In this document: positions 36,419 to 46,581 of the stretch, in pieces
How the letters are laid out: the number at the start of each line of letters is the position of its first letter
How positions within the stretch are numbered: the stretch's first letter is position 1
Source: Desulfofarcimen acetoxidans DSM 771
GTDB lineage: Bacteria > Bacillota > Desulfotomaculia > Desulfotomaculales > Desulfofarciminaceae
Reading direction: 5' to 3'
Assembly (NCBI RefSeq): GCF_000024205.1
Contig: NC_013216.1
Span: forward strand, 3,348,001 to 3,412,000
DNA length: 64,000 nt
The notes under the pieces: model-generated
Told to the model about the DNA's origin: nothing
The model's input: only the letters and a program-made list of their open reading frames with translations
Databases searched by the model: none
Program-made: the position numbers and the translations under genes

Positions 36419-37348
36419 TTAAACTAATACCTTAAACGGTTGAAATATGTATTTGGTGATACCTTCTTTTTCTTCTGACATTACTCTGGCTAAAGCCAAT
36501 AACTTATCTCCCGAGCGCAAACGCACAATTTGATCTTCTGCCAGGCAGCCGGGCATTTCCTTTATTCCGGGAAGGTATAACCTGTTTCCCGCCTTCACTG
36601 CTGCAACCGCGCTTTCCCGGACCTGCACTGCCACCATATCACTCAAAACCAGGTCAATAGGCAGCATTGCCCGGTTAAGCAGGCCCTTGTCCGCGTATTC
36701 CTTTAATTCCTCCAGCGTCACGGATTTCGAAAGGTCAAATACTCCTACCCTGGTTCTGATCAAAAAAGACATGTACCCGCCATAACCAAGCCTTTGCCCC
36801 AGATCATGGCAAATGGTTCTGACATAAGTGCCTTTTGAGCAGGTTACTTCAAATAAAACCCTGGGGGCAGGTGTTCCCAGGTCCTCGTAGTCAAGCAATT
36901 TAATTGAATATACATTTATCCTGCGCGCTTCACGTTCCAGCCGCTGCCCGGCTCGGGCCAGCTCATAAAGTTTTTTCCCCTGAACTTTAACAGCCGAAAA
37001 CATAGGTACGATTTGCTCCTGACTGCCGACAAAAGTCATTAGCATGGCTTCAATATCACCGACGGCAAGACAGGAAGCATCCCGTACCTCCAGAACCCGG
37101 CCAAAACTGTCCTGTGTATCGGTACTGGCTCCCAAAGTGCATTCGGCACGGTAACACTTATCATAAGAAATCAGGTATTCGGCAACCCGCGTGGCCTTAC
37201 CCACACACACCGGCAGTACCCCTGCCGCACCCGGATCCAGGGTTCCCGTATGCCCGACTTTCTTAATCCCTGTTAAACGACGAATATAATTAACTATATC
37301 ATGCGAAGTCATTCCGGGTGGTTTTAAAACATTAATTATCCCGTTCAT
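36419..37348 (-). CDS. truB: tRNA pseudouridine(55) synthase
   Basis: 309 aa. INVLKPPGMTSHDIV, then KKVGHTGTLDPGAAGVLPVC with the catalytic Asp, and CSKGTYVRTICHDLGQRLGY. A C-terminal PUA-like domain is present. Makes the T-loop pseudouridine of tRNA. Start overlaps the nrnA stop (ATGA). Confidence 0.96.
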   Translation of the reverse strand: MNGIINVLKPPGMTSHDIVNYIRRLTGIKKVGHTGTLDPGAAGVLPVCVGKATRVAEYLISYDKCYRAECTLGASTDTQDSFGRVLEVRDASCLAVGDIEAMLMTFVGSQEQIVPMFSAVKVQGKKLYELARAGQRLEREARRINVYSIKLLDYEDLGTPAPRVLFEVTCSKGTYVRTICHDLGQRLGYGGYMSFLIRTRVGVFDLSKSVTLEELKEYADKGLLNRAMLPIDLVLSDMVAVQVRESAVAAVKAGNRLYLPGIKEMPGCLAEDQIVRLRSGDKLLALARVMSEEKEGITKYIFQPFKVLV

Positions 37349-38325
37349 TCAACCACATTCCTTAAAAGCGCCTGCTTGACCATAAATATTACCGTTTCCT
37401 CTACCTCGGAAAGTTTTCCTGAAAGCCTGCACCCGGAAGCCAGAACATGCCCCCCGCCGCCAAAGGCACCGGCAATCTTATTGACATCAATACTTCCTTT
37501 AGAACGAAAACTTATTTTAAAAAGTTCCTCATCTATTTCCTGAAAGAACAGAGCTACTTCCACACCCTTAATCATCCGCGGGTAGTTGATTAAGTTCTCA
37601 CAATCCTCATCCGCCGCAGATATTTCATCCAGCATCTCTCTGGTCAGAATAATCCAGGCCAGCCTGCCTCCGGCATCCATCCTAAGATTATTCAGCGCAG
37701 CGCCCAGCGTCTTCAAATGAGTCAGAGATCTCTCCCCGTACAAACTAATACCGACAGCCGGGACATCAACACCCGATGCCAGCAGGCGCGCTGCCCGGAG
37801 ATGAGTATCCGCAGTTGTGTTGCTGTACTGAAAGGAACCCGTATCAGTGATAATAGCCGTGTATAGACAAACAGCAATTTCAGGGTCAAAATATATCTCC
37901 ATTAATTCCAGCAAATCGTAGACAATTTCACCCGTTGCTGCCGCAGCCGGATCAATATAATAATAATCCGCCGCACACCGGACAAAAGGATGATGATCAA
38001 GTACAATAATCTGATCTGCTGTTTTTGACAATTCCCCCATGGCCGGTCCCAGACGCTCCTGCTCTGAACAATCCAACATAATAAAAATCTCAGTCTCAGG
38101 CATAGAGCTGCCGACAGTAATAATCCTGTCTGCAGCAGGCAGGAAAAACAGGTTTTCCGGTACCGGATTAGGACTGGCCATAATTACATCCTTGCCCAGC
38201 CTTTGCAAACCCAGCCCTAAGGCCAGTACCGAACCGATAGAATCTCCGTCAGGATTGACGTGACCGCAGAGGAAAAACCGCCGGGTACGGTGAATTACCT
38301 CGGCAATCTCCGCTAAACTATTCAT
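37345..38325 (-). CDS. nrnA: DHH-family nanoRNase/pAp phosphatase
   Basis: 326 aa from the ATG at 38325, overlapping the rbfA stop by 8 bp (Shine-Dalgarno GGGGAAGGG lies in rbfA). DHH motifs: CGHVNPDGDSIGSVLALG, FIMLDCSEQERLG, IVLDHHPFV; DHHA1 motif AFGGGGHVLASGCRL. Degrades 2-5-mer RNAs and pAp. Position between rbfA and truB is common in clostridia. Confidence 0.93.
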   Translation of the reverse strand: MNSLAEIAEVIHRTRRFFLCGHVNPDGDSIGSVLALGLGLQRLGKDVIMASPNPVPENLFFLPAADRIITVGSSMPETEIFIMLDCSEQERLGPAMGELSKTADQIIVLDHHPFVRCAADYYYIDPAAAATGEIVYDLLELMEIYFDPEIAVCLYTAIITDTGSFQYSNTTADTHLRAARLLASGVDVPAVGISLYGERSLTHLKTLGAALNNLRMDAGGRLAWIILTREMLDEISAADEDCENLINYPRMIKGVEVALFFQEIDEELFKISFRSKGSIDVNKIAGAFGGGGHVLASGCRLSGKLSEVEETVIFMVKQALLRNVVE

Positions 38326-38677
38326 GCATCCCTTCCCCTTGAACCTGCACATCTTGCAGCAATTTCATGATCTTCGTCCCATGCGCGATAGATTGGTCAG
38401 AGATAAAAGCTAACTCCGGCACATGACGCAGTCTAATTCTACGTCCTATTTCAGCCCGGATAAAACCGTTAGCCCGAGACAGCGCCTCCACAGTAGCTTT
38501 CTGTTCCTCCTCCGTACCCAGCACACTGACAAAAATCTTTGCAAAACTTAAGTCTCGCGATACCTCCACAGAAGTTATGGAGGTAAAACCTATACGGGGA
38601 TCCTTTAATTCATTGATAATCATATCCGATACTTCTTTTTTTATTGACTCAGCCAAGCGTTCCGGTCGATGTGCCAT
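38318..38677 (-). CDS. rbfA: Ribosome-binding factor A
   Basis: 119 aa: MAHRPERLAESIKKEVSDMI, PRIGFTSITSVEVSRDLSFA, then KIFVSVLGTEEE and RLRHVPELAFISDQSI. KH-like 16S-maturation factor. 13 bp after infB. Confidence 0.95.
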   Translation of the reverse strand: MAHRPERLAESIKKEVSDMIINELKDPRIGFTSITSVEVSRDLSFAKIFVSVLGTEEEQKATVEALSRANGFIRAEIGRRIRLRHVPELAFISDQSIAHGTKIMKLLQDVQVQGEGMHE

Positions 38678-38690
38678 ATTTAAAATCCTC

Positions 38691-41600
38691 CTAAGCCAGT
38701 TCCCTTTTAACAGCCTCTGAAGTAAACGCTTCGATAAAGTCGTGCTCTCTCAAGTCATTAAATTTTTCCAGCATAATACCGCACTCATAGCCTTGACTCA
38801 CTTCTTTTACATCATCCTTAAACCGTTTTAAGGAATCCATTTTACCTTCATGAATAACAATGCCGTCCCTAATTACCCTGATGCCCGCATCACGGGTGAT
38901 CTTACCCTCAGTAACATAACAACCGGCAATAGTACCGACTTTAGATACCTTAAACAGCTGCCGCACTTCCACACGGCCCAGTACAACCTCTTTAAACTCG
39001 GGATCTAAGAGGCCGCTCATAGCAGCCTTAATATCATCAATGGCATCATAAATAACCCGATACAACCTGATATCCACCTGTTCAGCTTCCGCGGCCTTGC
39101 GAACGTTGCTATCAGGGCGCACGTTAAAACCAATAACAATAGCGTTAGACGCCGAAGCCAGCATAATATCTGTTTCCGTTACGGCACCTACCCCACCGTG
39201 TATCAAATTAATCTTAACCTCGTCAGTACTAAGGCGATCCAGGGACTGCTTTAATGCCTCAACCGAGCCCTGAACGTCCGCCTTAACAATAATTGTTAAT
39301 TCTTTAACGTTACCGGCCTGAATTTGCTTAAACAGGTCATCGAGAGATACTCTAGGCGCTACTTTCAGTTCTTCCTCACGCTTCTTGCTCAAGCGTTTCT
39401 CGGCCACATACCTGGCCAATTTTTCATCATCCAGAGCCTGGAAAATATCCCCGGCTTGCGGTACATCATGAAAACCCAGAACCACTACCGGTTGAGACGG
39501 CTCAGCTTTTTCCACCTTACGGCCTCTCTCATCCATCATAGCCCGTACCTTACCAAAGGCAGCACCGGAAACAATGGAATCTCCTACACGCAGAGTCCCG
39601 TTTTGCACCAGCAGGGTAGCCACCGGACCACGTGCCTTATCCAGCTCAGCCTCAATAATAGTACCCTTAGCCGGGCGGTTCGGATTGGCCTTGAGCTCCG
39701 CCATTTCAGAAACCAGCAGAATCATTTCCAAAAGCTCATCAATGCCTTCTCTTTTCAAAGCGGAAACGTTAACACTGATAGTATCCCCGCCCCACTCTTC
39801 AACCACCAGTTCGTGCTTGGTTAATTCCTGCTTGACTTTTTCCGGCACAGCATTGTCTTTATCGATTTTGTTGACTGCCACTATAATTGGGACACCTGCT
39901 GCTTTAGCGTGGTTAATCGCTTCTATAGTCTGAGGCATAACACCGTCGTCAGCCGCCACTACCAAAATGGCAATATCGGTAACCTTGGCTCCACGCGCCC
40001 GCATGGCCGTAAAAGCTTCATGGCCCGGTGTATCCACAAAAGTAATCTTCTTGTTATTGCGCTCCACCTGATAAGCACCGATATGCTGGGTAATACCGCC
40101 TGCTTCGGTAGAGGTTACATTAGTCTCCCGGATGGCATCCAGCAAGGAGGTTTTACCGTGATCTACGTGTCCCATAACTGTAACAACACAGGGCCTGGGC
40201 AACAAATCTTCCGGTTTATCCTCAGTCTCGGCTGCCAAAAGCATGGTTTCTTCATTTTCTTCCGGCTTGATATTAATCTCAAAACCGAAATCATCAGCTA
40301 TAATCTGAACCGTCTCCGCGTCAATTTCCTGGTTAATAGTGGCCATTATACCAAGGCCCATTAATTTCTTAATCACTTCCGCAGCAGTTTTGCCTATCCT
40401 GGAAGCAAAGTCTTGCACAGAAACCACTTCCGGTATACTAATGGGCTTTTTCTGCTGTATAGTAGATATGACTTTATCCTGTTTAGGCCCGCCATATTTA
40501 TTTTTCTTGGTAGTTCTTCTCCGATCACTGGGAGAAACAATTTTCCGCTCGCTGAACTTACTCTTATCCCGCTGATCTTTACCGGCAAATTTCTCCTGAG
40601 CTTTCTGACGCTCAAAACTTTTGGCCTTTTCCTCGGCCTTATTGCGGCTATCGATCAAAGCAGCCGGATCCGGTTTAGGCATGCGCACAGCGGCATTTTT
40701 ATCCGCTTGGGCTGACTTGCCCTTATATCCCCCTTGAGGCCTGCCCCCGGCCTGTTGCCCGCTCTTATACCCGCCGGCCGGCCGGCCTCCGGCTGACTGC
40801 CCGCTCTTATTATACCCACCACCGGGCGGCCTGCCTGAACCCTGTTGACCTCCGCTATAACCACCGCTGGGTCTGCCCGAACCCTGCTGGCCGCTGTTAT
40901 AACCGCCGCTGGGCCTGCCTGCGGCACCCTGCTGACCGCTGTTATAGCCACCGCCGGGCCTCGCGGCACCCTGCTGGCCGCTGTTATAGCCACCGCCGGA
41001 CCTGCCCGCGGTACCCTGTTGGCCGCTGTTATAACCGCCGGCAGGTCTGCCTGCTCCTTGCTGACTACCGGACCTGCTCGCGCCCTGCTGGCCGCTGCTG
41101 TAACCGCCGGAAGTTCTTCCTCCGCCCTGCTGATTGTTATGAGCATTGTAGGGTCTGCCTGAAGCAGGTTTACCCGCACCTTGCTGACCGCTGTTGTAAC
41201 TGCCGCCGGAAGCCCTGCCTGCGGAACCGGCGCTAGCTCTACCTTGAGAGCTGCCCCCGTCAGTATTGGCGTTATCTCTGGGTTGCCCCTGCCCTTGAGC
41301 AGGCCTGTTACCCTGGTAAGGCCGACCGCCCTGGTTAGAACGGTTAGACTGGCCCGAGCGATTAGCTCCCGAAGCTGCTCCCGCACCCTGACTTTTTCCG
41401 GTCTGCCCGGCACCGGCTTCCTGCTTGGGCCGGTCTAAAAATCTCTTGTCAGGAGGGCGCTGGGGCACACGATCAACCAAACCGGGACCCTGATCCTGGA
41501 ATGTTTTACGGGTTTCCTGGCTTGAATTCTGACGTCCTTCCTGCCCCGCATCCGTTCTCTTTTTAGTTTCAACCTCAGTTCTGGTGTTATTAGTAGACTG

Positions 41601-41780
41601 GTTTATCGTTTCTACCCCTCCCTTATTATCAAATTTTTGACGCAATTTCTCCACCTGGTCGGTTTCCAGCATACTCATGTGCGATTTACCCGATACACCC
41701 ATGGCATCTAAAAACTCAATTACTTTTTTGCTTTCTATATTAAGCTCTTTAGCTACTTCATGAATTCGTTTTTTTACCAT
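38691..41780 (-). CDS. infB: Translation initiation factor IF-2 with long repetitive linker
   Basis: 1029 aa, unusually long. N-terminal IF2_N domain ([20 protein letters not shown]). Residues about 130-365 are a Gly/Gln/Ser/Arg/Tyr-rich linker built of a repeated [17 protein letters not shown] unit. After a second IF2_N region come the G domain ([20 protein letters not shown] near 535, [13 protein letters not shown]), domain II, domain III and the C-terminal fMet-tRNA-binding domain. Catalytic motifs are intact. It places initiator tRNA on the 30S subunit. GGAGGTGATTCT precedes the ATG. Confidence 0.97.
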   Translation of the reverse strand: MVKKRIHEVAKELNIESKKVIEFLDAMGVSGKSHMSMLETDQVEKLRQKFDNKGGVETINQSTNNTRTEVETKKRTDAGQEGRQNSSQETRKTFQDQGPGLVDRVPQRPPDKRFLDRPKQEAGAGQTGKSQGAGAASGANRSGQSNRSNQGGRPYQGNRPAQGQGQPRDNANTDGGSSQGRASAGSAGRASGGSYNSGQQGAGKPASGRPYNAHNNQQGGGRTSGGYSSGQQGASRSGSQQGAGRPAGGYNSGQQGTAGRSGGGYNSGQQGAARPGGGYNSGQQGAAGRPSGGYNSGQQGSGRPSGGYSGGQQGSGRPPGGGYNKSGQSAGGRPAGGYKSGQQAGGRPQGGYKGKSAQADKNAAVRMPKPDPAALIDSRNKAEEKAKSFERQKAQEKFAGKDQRDKSKFSERKIVSPSDRRRTTKKNKYGGPKQDKVISTIQQKKPISIPEVVSVQDFASRIGKTAAEVIKKLMGLGIMATINQEIDAETVQIIADDFGFEINIKPEENEETMLLAAETEDKPEDLLPRPCVVTVMGHVDHGKTSLLDAIRETNVTSTEAGGITQHIGAYQVERNNKKITFVDTPGHEAFTAMRARGAKVTDIAILVVAADDGVMPQTIEAINHAKAAGVPIIVAVNKIDKDNAVPEKVKQELTKHELVVEEWGGDTISVNVSALKREGIDELLEMILLVSEMAELKANPNRPAKGTIIEAELDKARGPVATLLVQNGTLRVGDSIVSGAAFGKVRAMMDERGRKVEKAEPSQPVVVLGFHDVPQAGDIFQALDDEKLARYVAEKRLSKKREEELKVAPRVSLDDLFKQIQAGNVKELTIIVKADVQGSVEALKQSLDRLSTDEVKINLIHGGVGAVTETDIMLASASNAIVIGFNVRPDSNVRKAAEAEQVDIRLYRVIYDAIDDIKAAMSGLLDPEFKEVVLGRVEVRQLFKVSKVGTIAGCYVTEGKITRDAGIRVIRDGIVIHEGKMDSLKRFKDDVKEVSQGYECGIMLEKFNDLREHDFIEAFTSEAVKRELA

Positions 41781-41798
41781 AGAATCACCTCCGAAAAA

Positions 41799-42125
41799 TT
41801 ATAACTTTACAACTGACACCCCTCCATTCTCAGCCGCTTTCAGCACGCCTTGAGCAAAATCATCACCTATAACAACCGCTACTGAACGAGGTGTTTTGCC
41901 TATTGAGCCACCCAAATCTGCTTTTGTCGAACATTCGAGCAGCGGTATCTTATATTTTAGGGCAAGTTGTTTAAAGTTGTTGCTTGTTCTTTCTGAGCAG
42001 TCACCGGCTATTAATAATAACTTGCCTTTCCCACCGGCAACAGCATCTTTGACGGCTAAATCTCCGGACACAAGCTTACCTGCCCGACAGGCCAGCCCAA
42101 GCAACTGGTACATTGGCTGCAGCAT
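41799..42125 (-). CDS. ylxQ: L7Ae/L30e-family ribosomal protein YlxQ
   Basis: 108 aa: LGLACRAGKLVSGDLAVKDA, KLLLIAGDCSERTSNNFKQL, then IPLLECSTKADLG and the SVAVVIGDDFAQGVLKA segment. K-turn RNA-binding fold. Overlaps the ylxR stop by one base. Confidence 0.92.
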   Translation of the reverse strand: MLQPMYQLLGLACRAGKLVSGDLAVKDAVAGGKGKLLLIAGDCSERTSNNFKQLALKYKIPLLECSTKADLGGSIGKTPRSVAVVIGDDFAQGVLKAAENGGVSVVKL

Positions 42126-42394
42126 TATTTCACCAACCCCTGCTTCAAAACATCAATTATCTCAGGAGAAACTGAATGATGCAAGGCTTTTTCCAAACGC
42201 CTTGCTTTAATAGCTTTTTGCAGGCATTCCAGACTGGGACAAACGTAAGCACCCCTGCCGGCACGTTTACCCGTCGGATCTATTTCTATAGAATTTTCGG
42301 GAGTTTTCACTACCCTGATCATTTCCTTTTTCGGCTTCATCTCCTGACAACCAACACACATACGCTGAGGTATTTTTCTTACTTTAGGCACCAT
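42125..42394 (-). CDS. ylxR: YlxR family RNA-binding protein (RnpM)
   Basis: 89 aa with the family hallmark RMCVGCQEMKPKKEMIRVVK and GKRAGRGAYVCPSLECLQKA (GRGAY/C..C). YlxR homologues bind RNase P RNA and modulate it. Located in the nusA-infB operon as usual. Confidence 0.93.
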   Translation of the reverse strand: MVPKVRKIPQRMCVGCQEMKPKKEMIRVVKTPENSIEIDPTGKRAGRGAYVCPSLECLQKAIKARRLEKALHHSVSPEIIDVLKQGLVK

Positions 42395-42406
42395 AAAACA
42401 CCTCGC

Positions 42407-43552
42407 TTAAAAGTCTTCTGCCTGATACAGGTCAAGTTCTGACATACCTGAATCTTCCAAATCATTGTGCGCATGGGATTCCTCATCATAAGCCTCTCCG
42501 TATCCCTCGGGATAAAGAGCCGCCATCTGGGATTCACTTTTAATATCTATTTTGCATCCAGTCAACTTGGCTGCCAGACGGGCATTCTGGCCTTCCTTGC
42601 CGATAGCCAGAGACAACTGGTAGTCAGGCACCACTACCCTGGCAACTTTCTCATCCTCCCAGATTTCCACGGCTACCACTTTAGCGGGGCTAAGCGAGCT
42701 GGCCACATATTTGGATGCGTCAGGATCCCATTTTATTATATCAATCTTTTCCCCATTAAGTTCATTGACAATATTTTGCACCCTGGCACCCTTGGGACCT
42801 ACACAGGCGCCTACCGGGTCAACATTTTCATCCTTGGAGTAAACAGCAATTTTGGATCTGGCTCCGGCCTCTCTGGCCACTGATTTAAGTTCCACAATAC
42901 CTTCCTCAAGTTCAGGAACTTCCAATTCAAAAAGTCTCTTTAAAAGACCGGGATGGGTTCGGGACACATAAATCTGCGGTCCCTTGGTAGTTTTGCGAAC
43001 TTCCACAATATATGCCTTAATACGGTCTCCATGCTTATATGTTTCATTCGGCATCTGCTCGGAAGGAGTCAATATAGCCTCTGTTTTGCCTAGTTCAATA
43101 TATATGTTCTTTTGCTCAATACGCTGCACAACACCGGTAATTATATCCGACTCGCGACTGGAAAAGGTTTCATAAATAATATTTCGTTCTGCCTCGCGTA
43201 TACGCTGCACCACTACCTGTTTGGCAGTCTGGGCGGCAATACGGCCAAAATTCCTGGGCGTAACTTCATTCTCCACCACATCTCCCAGTTCAAATCTGGG
43301 ATCAATTTTTTGGGCATCCGCTAAAGTAATTTCCAGCCGATCATCCTGAACTTCTTCAGTAACGGTTCTCTGGGAATAAACCTTAAAATCACCCGTTTCC
43401 CGGTCTATATGTACTCTGGCGTTTTGTAAGGAACCGAAATTCCTTTTATAGGCAGACAACAGGGCTGCTTCGATAGCATCAATCAGCACATCAACAGCAA
43501 TCCCTTTCTCCCTTTCCAATTCCCTCAAAGCATCCAAAAACTCCGTGTTCAT
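42407..43552 (-). CDS. nusA: Transcription termination/antitermination factor NusA
   Basis: 381 aa. N-terminal RNAP-binding domain ([20 protein letters not shown]), S1 domain ([20 protein letters not shown]), KH1 and KH2 ([40 protein letters not shown]). It ends with an acidic tail and lacks the AR repeats of E. coli NusA, as is normal for Firmicutes. Confidence 0.96.
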   Translation of the reverse strand: MNTEFLDALRELEREKGIAVDVLIDAIEAALLSAYKRNFGSLQNARVHIDRETGDFKVYSQRTVTEEVQDDRLEITLADAQKIDPRFELGDVVENEVTPRNFGRIAAQTAKQVVVQRIREAERNIIYETFSSRESDIITGVVQRIEQKNIYIELGKTEAILTPSEQMPNETYKHGDRIKAYIVEVRKTTKGPQIYVSRTHPGLLKRLFELEVPELEEGIVELKSVAREAGARSKIAVYSKDENVDPVGACVGPKGARVQNIVNELNGEKIDIIKWDPDASKYVASSLSPAKVVAVEIWEDEKVARVVVPDYQLSLAIGKEGQNARLAAKLTGCKIDIKSESQMAALYPEGYGEAYDEESHAHNDLEDSGMSELDLYQAEDF

Positions 43553-43577
43553 GCTTATTACTTCCCTCCTGAAAACA

Positions 43578-44039
43578 TCAAATGTCCACCGCCAGCCGGG
43601 CCGAAGCTACCTGATCAACCGGTATTACGTATTCCGTACCGTCAACGTTTATAATGACGCCTTGTTCCGACAGGCCATCCAATCGGCCTGAAAAACTTTT
43701 CTTCCCATTAAAAGGAGCATAGGTAGTCACAACAACCTCATACCCACAAAAACGCTCATAATCAGCGGCCTTTTTTAACGGTCTGTCTAAACCAGGGGAA
43801 GATACTTCTAAAATATAAGCATGAGGAATCGGGTCCTTCTCATCCATCAACCGGCTAACTTTCTGAGACACTGCCTGGCAATCATCCACAAAAATACCAC
43901 CCGTCTTATCGATAAATATGCGCAGGTACCATTGGCTCCCTTCCTTGACATATTCAACATCGACAAGTTCCATAGCCATTTCTTCAACAACCGGCGCAAC
44001 TAAACCTTCGACAATATCAGCCAGTTTGTTTTTAGCCAA
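43578..44039 (-). CDS. rimP: Ribosome maturation factor RimP
   Basis: 153 aa from TTG 44039 with GGAGGGCCCGAG just upstream; the longer open frame to 44168 is not preceded by a ribosome-binding site. LELVDVEYV-like MELVDVEYVKEG, IDDCQAVSQ-like VDDCQAVSQKVSRLMDEKD and LEVSSPGLDRPLKKAADYER are diagnostic. 30S assembly factor and first gene of the nusA operon. Confidence 0.94.
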   Translation of the reverse strand: MAKNKLADIVEGLVAPVVEEMAMELVDVEYVKEGSQWYLRIFIDKTGGIFVDDCQAVSQKVSRLMDEKDPIPHAYILEVSSPGLDRPLKKAADYERFCGYEVVVTTYAPFNGKKSFSGRLDGLSEQGVIINVDGTEYVIPVDQVASARLAVDI

Positions 44040-44088
44040 CTCGGGCCCTCCTTTGTTACTACTAAAAATACCGGCAAAATAATACGAA

Positions 44089-44110
44089 AGAGTGGGCATT
44101 GACCCACTCT
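44089..44110. terminator. Hairpin in the rimP leader
   Basis: AGAGTGGG and CCCACTCT pair around a 6-nt loop, about 50 bp upstream of rimP. On the minus strand it is followed by TTCGTATTATTTT. It could be an attenuator of the nusA operon, which NusA is known to regulate in other bacteria. Confidence 0.5.
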
Positions 44111-44334
44111 CCTCTAACCGAATCAGAGATTGACCTTGAAACCACACCAATAATAGTATAACATACAAAACTTACTGTGACAAGTAACAGCTGCATTTTG
44201 CAGACTTATCTTCTTAGTATAAGTAGTATCTCCTTAAAATAACTTTTTATTTACCATAATAACTTTGAAATCTTATAGAAATTAATTAATAATACCCATT
44301 CATACACAATTATAGCCCTATTAAACATAACAGG

Positions 44335-44363
44335 TAGACACTTACATATTATTATGATAATAT
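44335..44363 (+). promoter_or_regulatory. Promoter of the 16-codon peptide gene
   Basis: TAGACA (44335-44340), a 17-bp spacer, TAATAT (44358-44363). It is followed by an inverted repeat and the peptide gene. Confidence 0.55.
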
Positions 44364-44368
44364 TTCAG

Positions 44369-44393
44369 AAACTTAGTCATTGTTACTAAGTTT
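44369..44393 (+). promoter_or_regulatory. Inverted repeat between promoter and peptide gene
   Basis: AAACTTAGT and ACTAAGTTT are exact complements around a 7-nt loop. It starts within 6 bp of the -10, so it could be an operator or a 5'-UTR stem that stabilises a short abundant mRNA. Confidence 0.6.
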
Positions 44394-44419
44394 AATAGTT
44401 GAGAAAGGTGGTGATCTTG

Positions 44420-44470
44420 ATGGAAGAGATTCGCAATGAAAATGCTCTGCCCGTTGGAGTAGGTTACTAA
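44420..44470 (+). CDS. 16-residue peptide, candidate RiPP precursor
   Basis: ATG-to-TAA frame encoding MEEIRNENALPVGVGY. An AAAGGTGGTGA Shine-Dalgarno ends 5 nt before the ATG. A promoter-like element lies at 44335-44363, an inverted repeat at 44369-44393 and a hairpin at 44485-44517, so this is a complete short transcription unit with nothing else in it. The acidic front half (MEEIRNEN) looks like a leader and the rear (ALPVGVGY) like a core ending in Tyr. The island it opens continues on the same strand with a radical SAM enzyme that carries a PqqD-like recognition domain; an insertion sequence now lies between them. Precursor status is inferred. I recognise no family. Confidence 0.6.
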   Translation: MEEIRNENALPVGVGY

Positions 44471-44484
44471 TTTTCTCTTAGAGT

Positions 44485-44517
44485 ATGAGAGTTCGGGGAA
44501 TTCCTCCGAACTCTCAT
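44485..44517 (+). terminator. Strong hairpin after the peptide gene
   Basis: ATGAGAGTTCGG and CCGAACTCTCAT pair over 12 bp, with extra GG/CC pairing inside, starting 15 nt after the TAA. There is little T tract on the plus strand, so it may act as an RNA stabiliser and partial terminator, giving more peptide than enzyme mRNA. Confidence 0.65.
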
Positions 44518-44767
44518 TAGTAAGTCTACAAAATTTGCGATATACAAACCATAACATGATTCCATATAAAAAACCATATTTACGAGTATATTCAATAAAC
44601 ATTAATTGCCATATGCAAGTTACAAGATAGACTACAAGAATATGTAAGTGCAATGATCAAGAAAAATTAGATAGATACAAAAAGTGCATATCAAAGAAAC
44701 CTTTATTACGGCATTTTTAAAAAGGTCCAAAGGAACTGAATATGTAAATTAACCCATAAAATATCAT

Positions 44768-46303
44768 TTATGCGGCAAATCTTGCAAGAGCGGGAAAAAT
44801 GTCAGTGATAGACAAGGCTTTTTCCTTAGCCCATGCATCAATAAAAGAACAGAATGAACCAAGAAACACCCTAACTATTCTGCGTTCTTTTGAATAGACG
44901 ACAGCAGATTCAGAGTTAAAATCAATATTAATTCTGTCCCAGACTCTTTCAGTGGTAGAGCGCCTTTTGTAAATCTGTTTCCACTCATCCGAACCTCTTA
45001 CGATAGGAGTAAAGAATCTGGGGTTGTCCATTGTTTTAGTATAAAATGTTTTATTGCTGTGTGCAGGACACTTGATACAGGCGTCACACTGCACAGGGAA
45101 AAGCCACTTTCTTCTGTAGGATTTAGACATAAGGCCCCAGTTGCGTAGTTGGTGTCCTAAACATTTACAGTGGGGGACCCCGTTCTTATCAAGTTCCACA
45201 AGTTCATTGACCACTTCGGGCTTAGAAGAACGGGAATTAAGGTCAATAACAGGTTTGATACCATAATGCATATTCAAAAGATAAAACGCGTTGGCATCAT
45301 AAGCAGAATCAAAAGCAGCAGAATAAAAATTTATTTTCGGATACAAGTCAACAAGCTCTTTAAGTGCATAAACACCGGTTACAGAATCATGACGCTCACC
45401 AGTAACACATTTAATATGGATAGGTAAGCTGTAGAACGAGTCACAAGCCGTAAAGCCATGGAATGTATGGCCATAATAGTATTGCTCATTATAGCTGTCC
45501 CACCCCCATGAGGCAGTGGGGTCAGAGAATAAGCGAGGGCAGTCGCAATGTTCACCTGGTTTTAGCTTGCAGTTGCAAACTTTTTTACCATAGGGGGAAG
45601 CATTAGTAGGCATACAGGTGCCATCACCGGCGGTATTAAATTTATTGATGTCTCCAAGGATACCCATAGACAAGGAGGGCATAACAAAAACCTCCTTTAG
45701 GATATGATTTAAAGTAGTTTCCAGATTATCAGGAAGTTTGGAGTTATTTATACTTTAAGACTCTATCCACCAAGCGATTAACCACGCCGGGCTTTGAAGA
45801 ATCCATTTTCTTATTTTTCTTTTGCTTCTCTTTAGGCTTGCGCTTAGACTTACGCAGTTTGGATTTGTAAAGAATGCGGTCTTTACGGATCAGCCTATCC
45901 ATAAAATCATAAAAAGTACCAACACCCGGAATAGGATCCGCCGGAATATCGCTAACTTTGCCGGAAGAAAAGCAAGCAGGCAAAAAACCAGACAAAATAG
46001 CATAAACGGGATCGGACTTTAAAGTATCCACCCACTTGGCAATGCTGGTTTCACCCGTAAGTGTCATAAGGATAAGCGAGCGAAACATGGCAACCGGATC
46101 TTTGGGGGGAGCTCCCCGATTAGAGCTTGAATACTGGCTTTTAATAAGCATAACAATGCCGGTAAGATCAGCAGTCCACAGTTTAGTAATTAGAGAAGAC
46201 CTGGTTAAGAGAGTAATATACTGACCGGTCGAAATATAATAACGGGTTAGAAAGTCTGAACAAAATCTTGATACTGCTCATGAACATACTTGACAACTAA
46301 CAT
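44768..46303 (-). pseudogene. Insertion-sequence DDE transposase, two frameshifts
   Basis: Three consecutive pieces of one protein in shifting frames. An ATG at 46303 opens MLVVKYVHEQYQDFVQTF and is shifted near 46258. It continues as LTRYYISTGQYITLLTRSSL through GAPPKDPVAMFRSLILMTLT and GVGTFYDFMDRLIRKDR to a stop at 45744. In the next frame NNSKLPDNLETTLNHILKEV leads into the C-terminal part (FYSAAFDSAYDANAFYLLNM, YKRRSTTERVWDRINIDFNS) to 44768. The FDSAYDA and RRSTTERVWDR segments look like DDE catalytic regions of IS4/IS1182-like transposases; the exact family is uncertain. I could not find terminal inverted repeats by eye. No longer mobile by itself. Confidence 0.75.
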
Positions 46304-46581
46304 AAAACTACTCCCAAAGGACTATTTATAGGAAATATCTTCTAATGTCCATTATGGGGCGATTTCGAATTTGTCAAGTGACAAAAAACACGTATAAGCC
46401 GTTATATGGCTAAAATAGGATGATAAATATCGCCTATAATAGCTAATATATAATATTTAGCCACAATCCAAAACTTATGGTTTTTTGAGGTGAAGCTAAA
46501 AAGGCAAAAAATAAAGCCTTTAGTTTTAAGGCTTCAAGACTTTTCGAATGTACACTAATTTACCAAACAGAGGTGATTATT

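Noticed and set aside
40655-41413. 252-codon frame antisense-like within infB
   Set aside because: Same strand but shifted frame through the repetitive GC-rich linker; a shadow of infB, not a gene. The plus-strand frames at 40845-41438 are likewise shadows.
44551-44625. Plus-strand MIPYKKPYLRVYSININC frame that faintly recalls a radical SAM N-terminus (NCHM)
   Set aside because: No ribosome-binding site, stops after 24 codons, and the sequence beyond has no cluster motif; considered chance, though a remnant of a second enzyme cannot be excluded.
44342-44653. 103-codon minus-strand frame over the peptide gene
   Set aside because: Antisense to the promoter, peptide gene and hairpin; AT-rich and without a ribosome-binding site.
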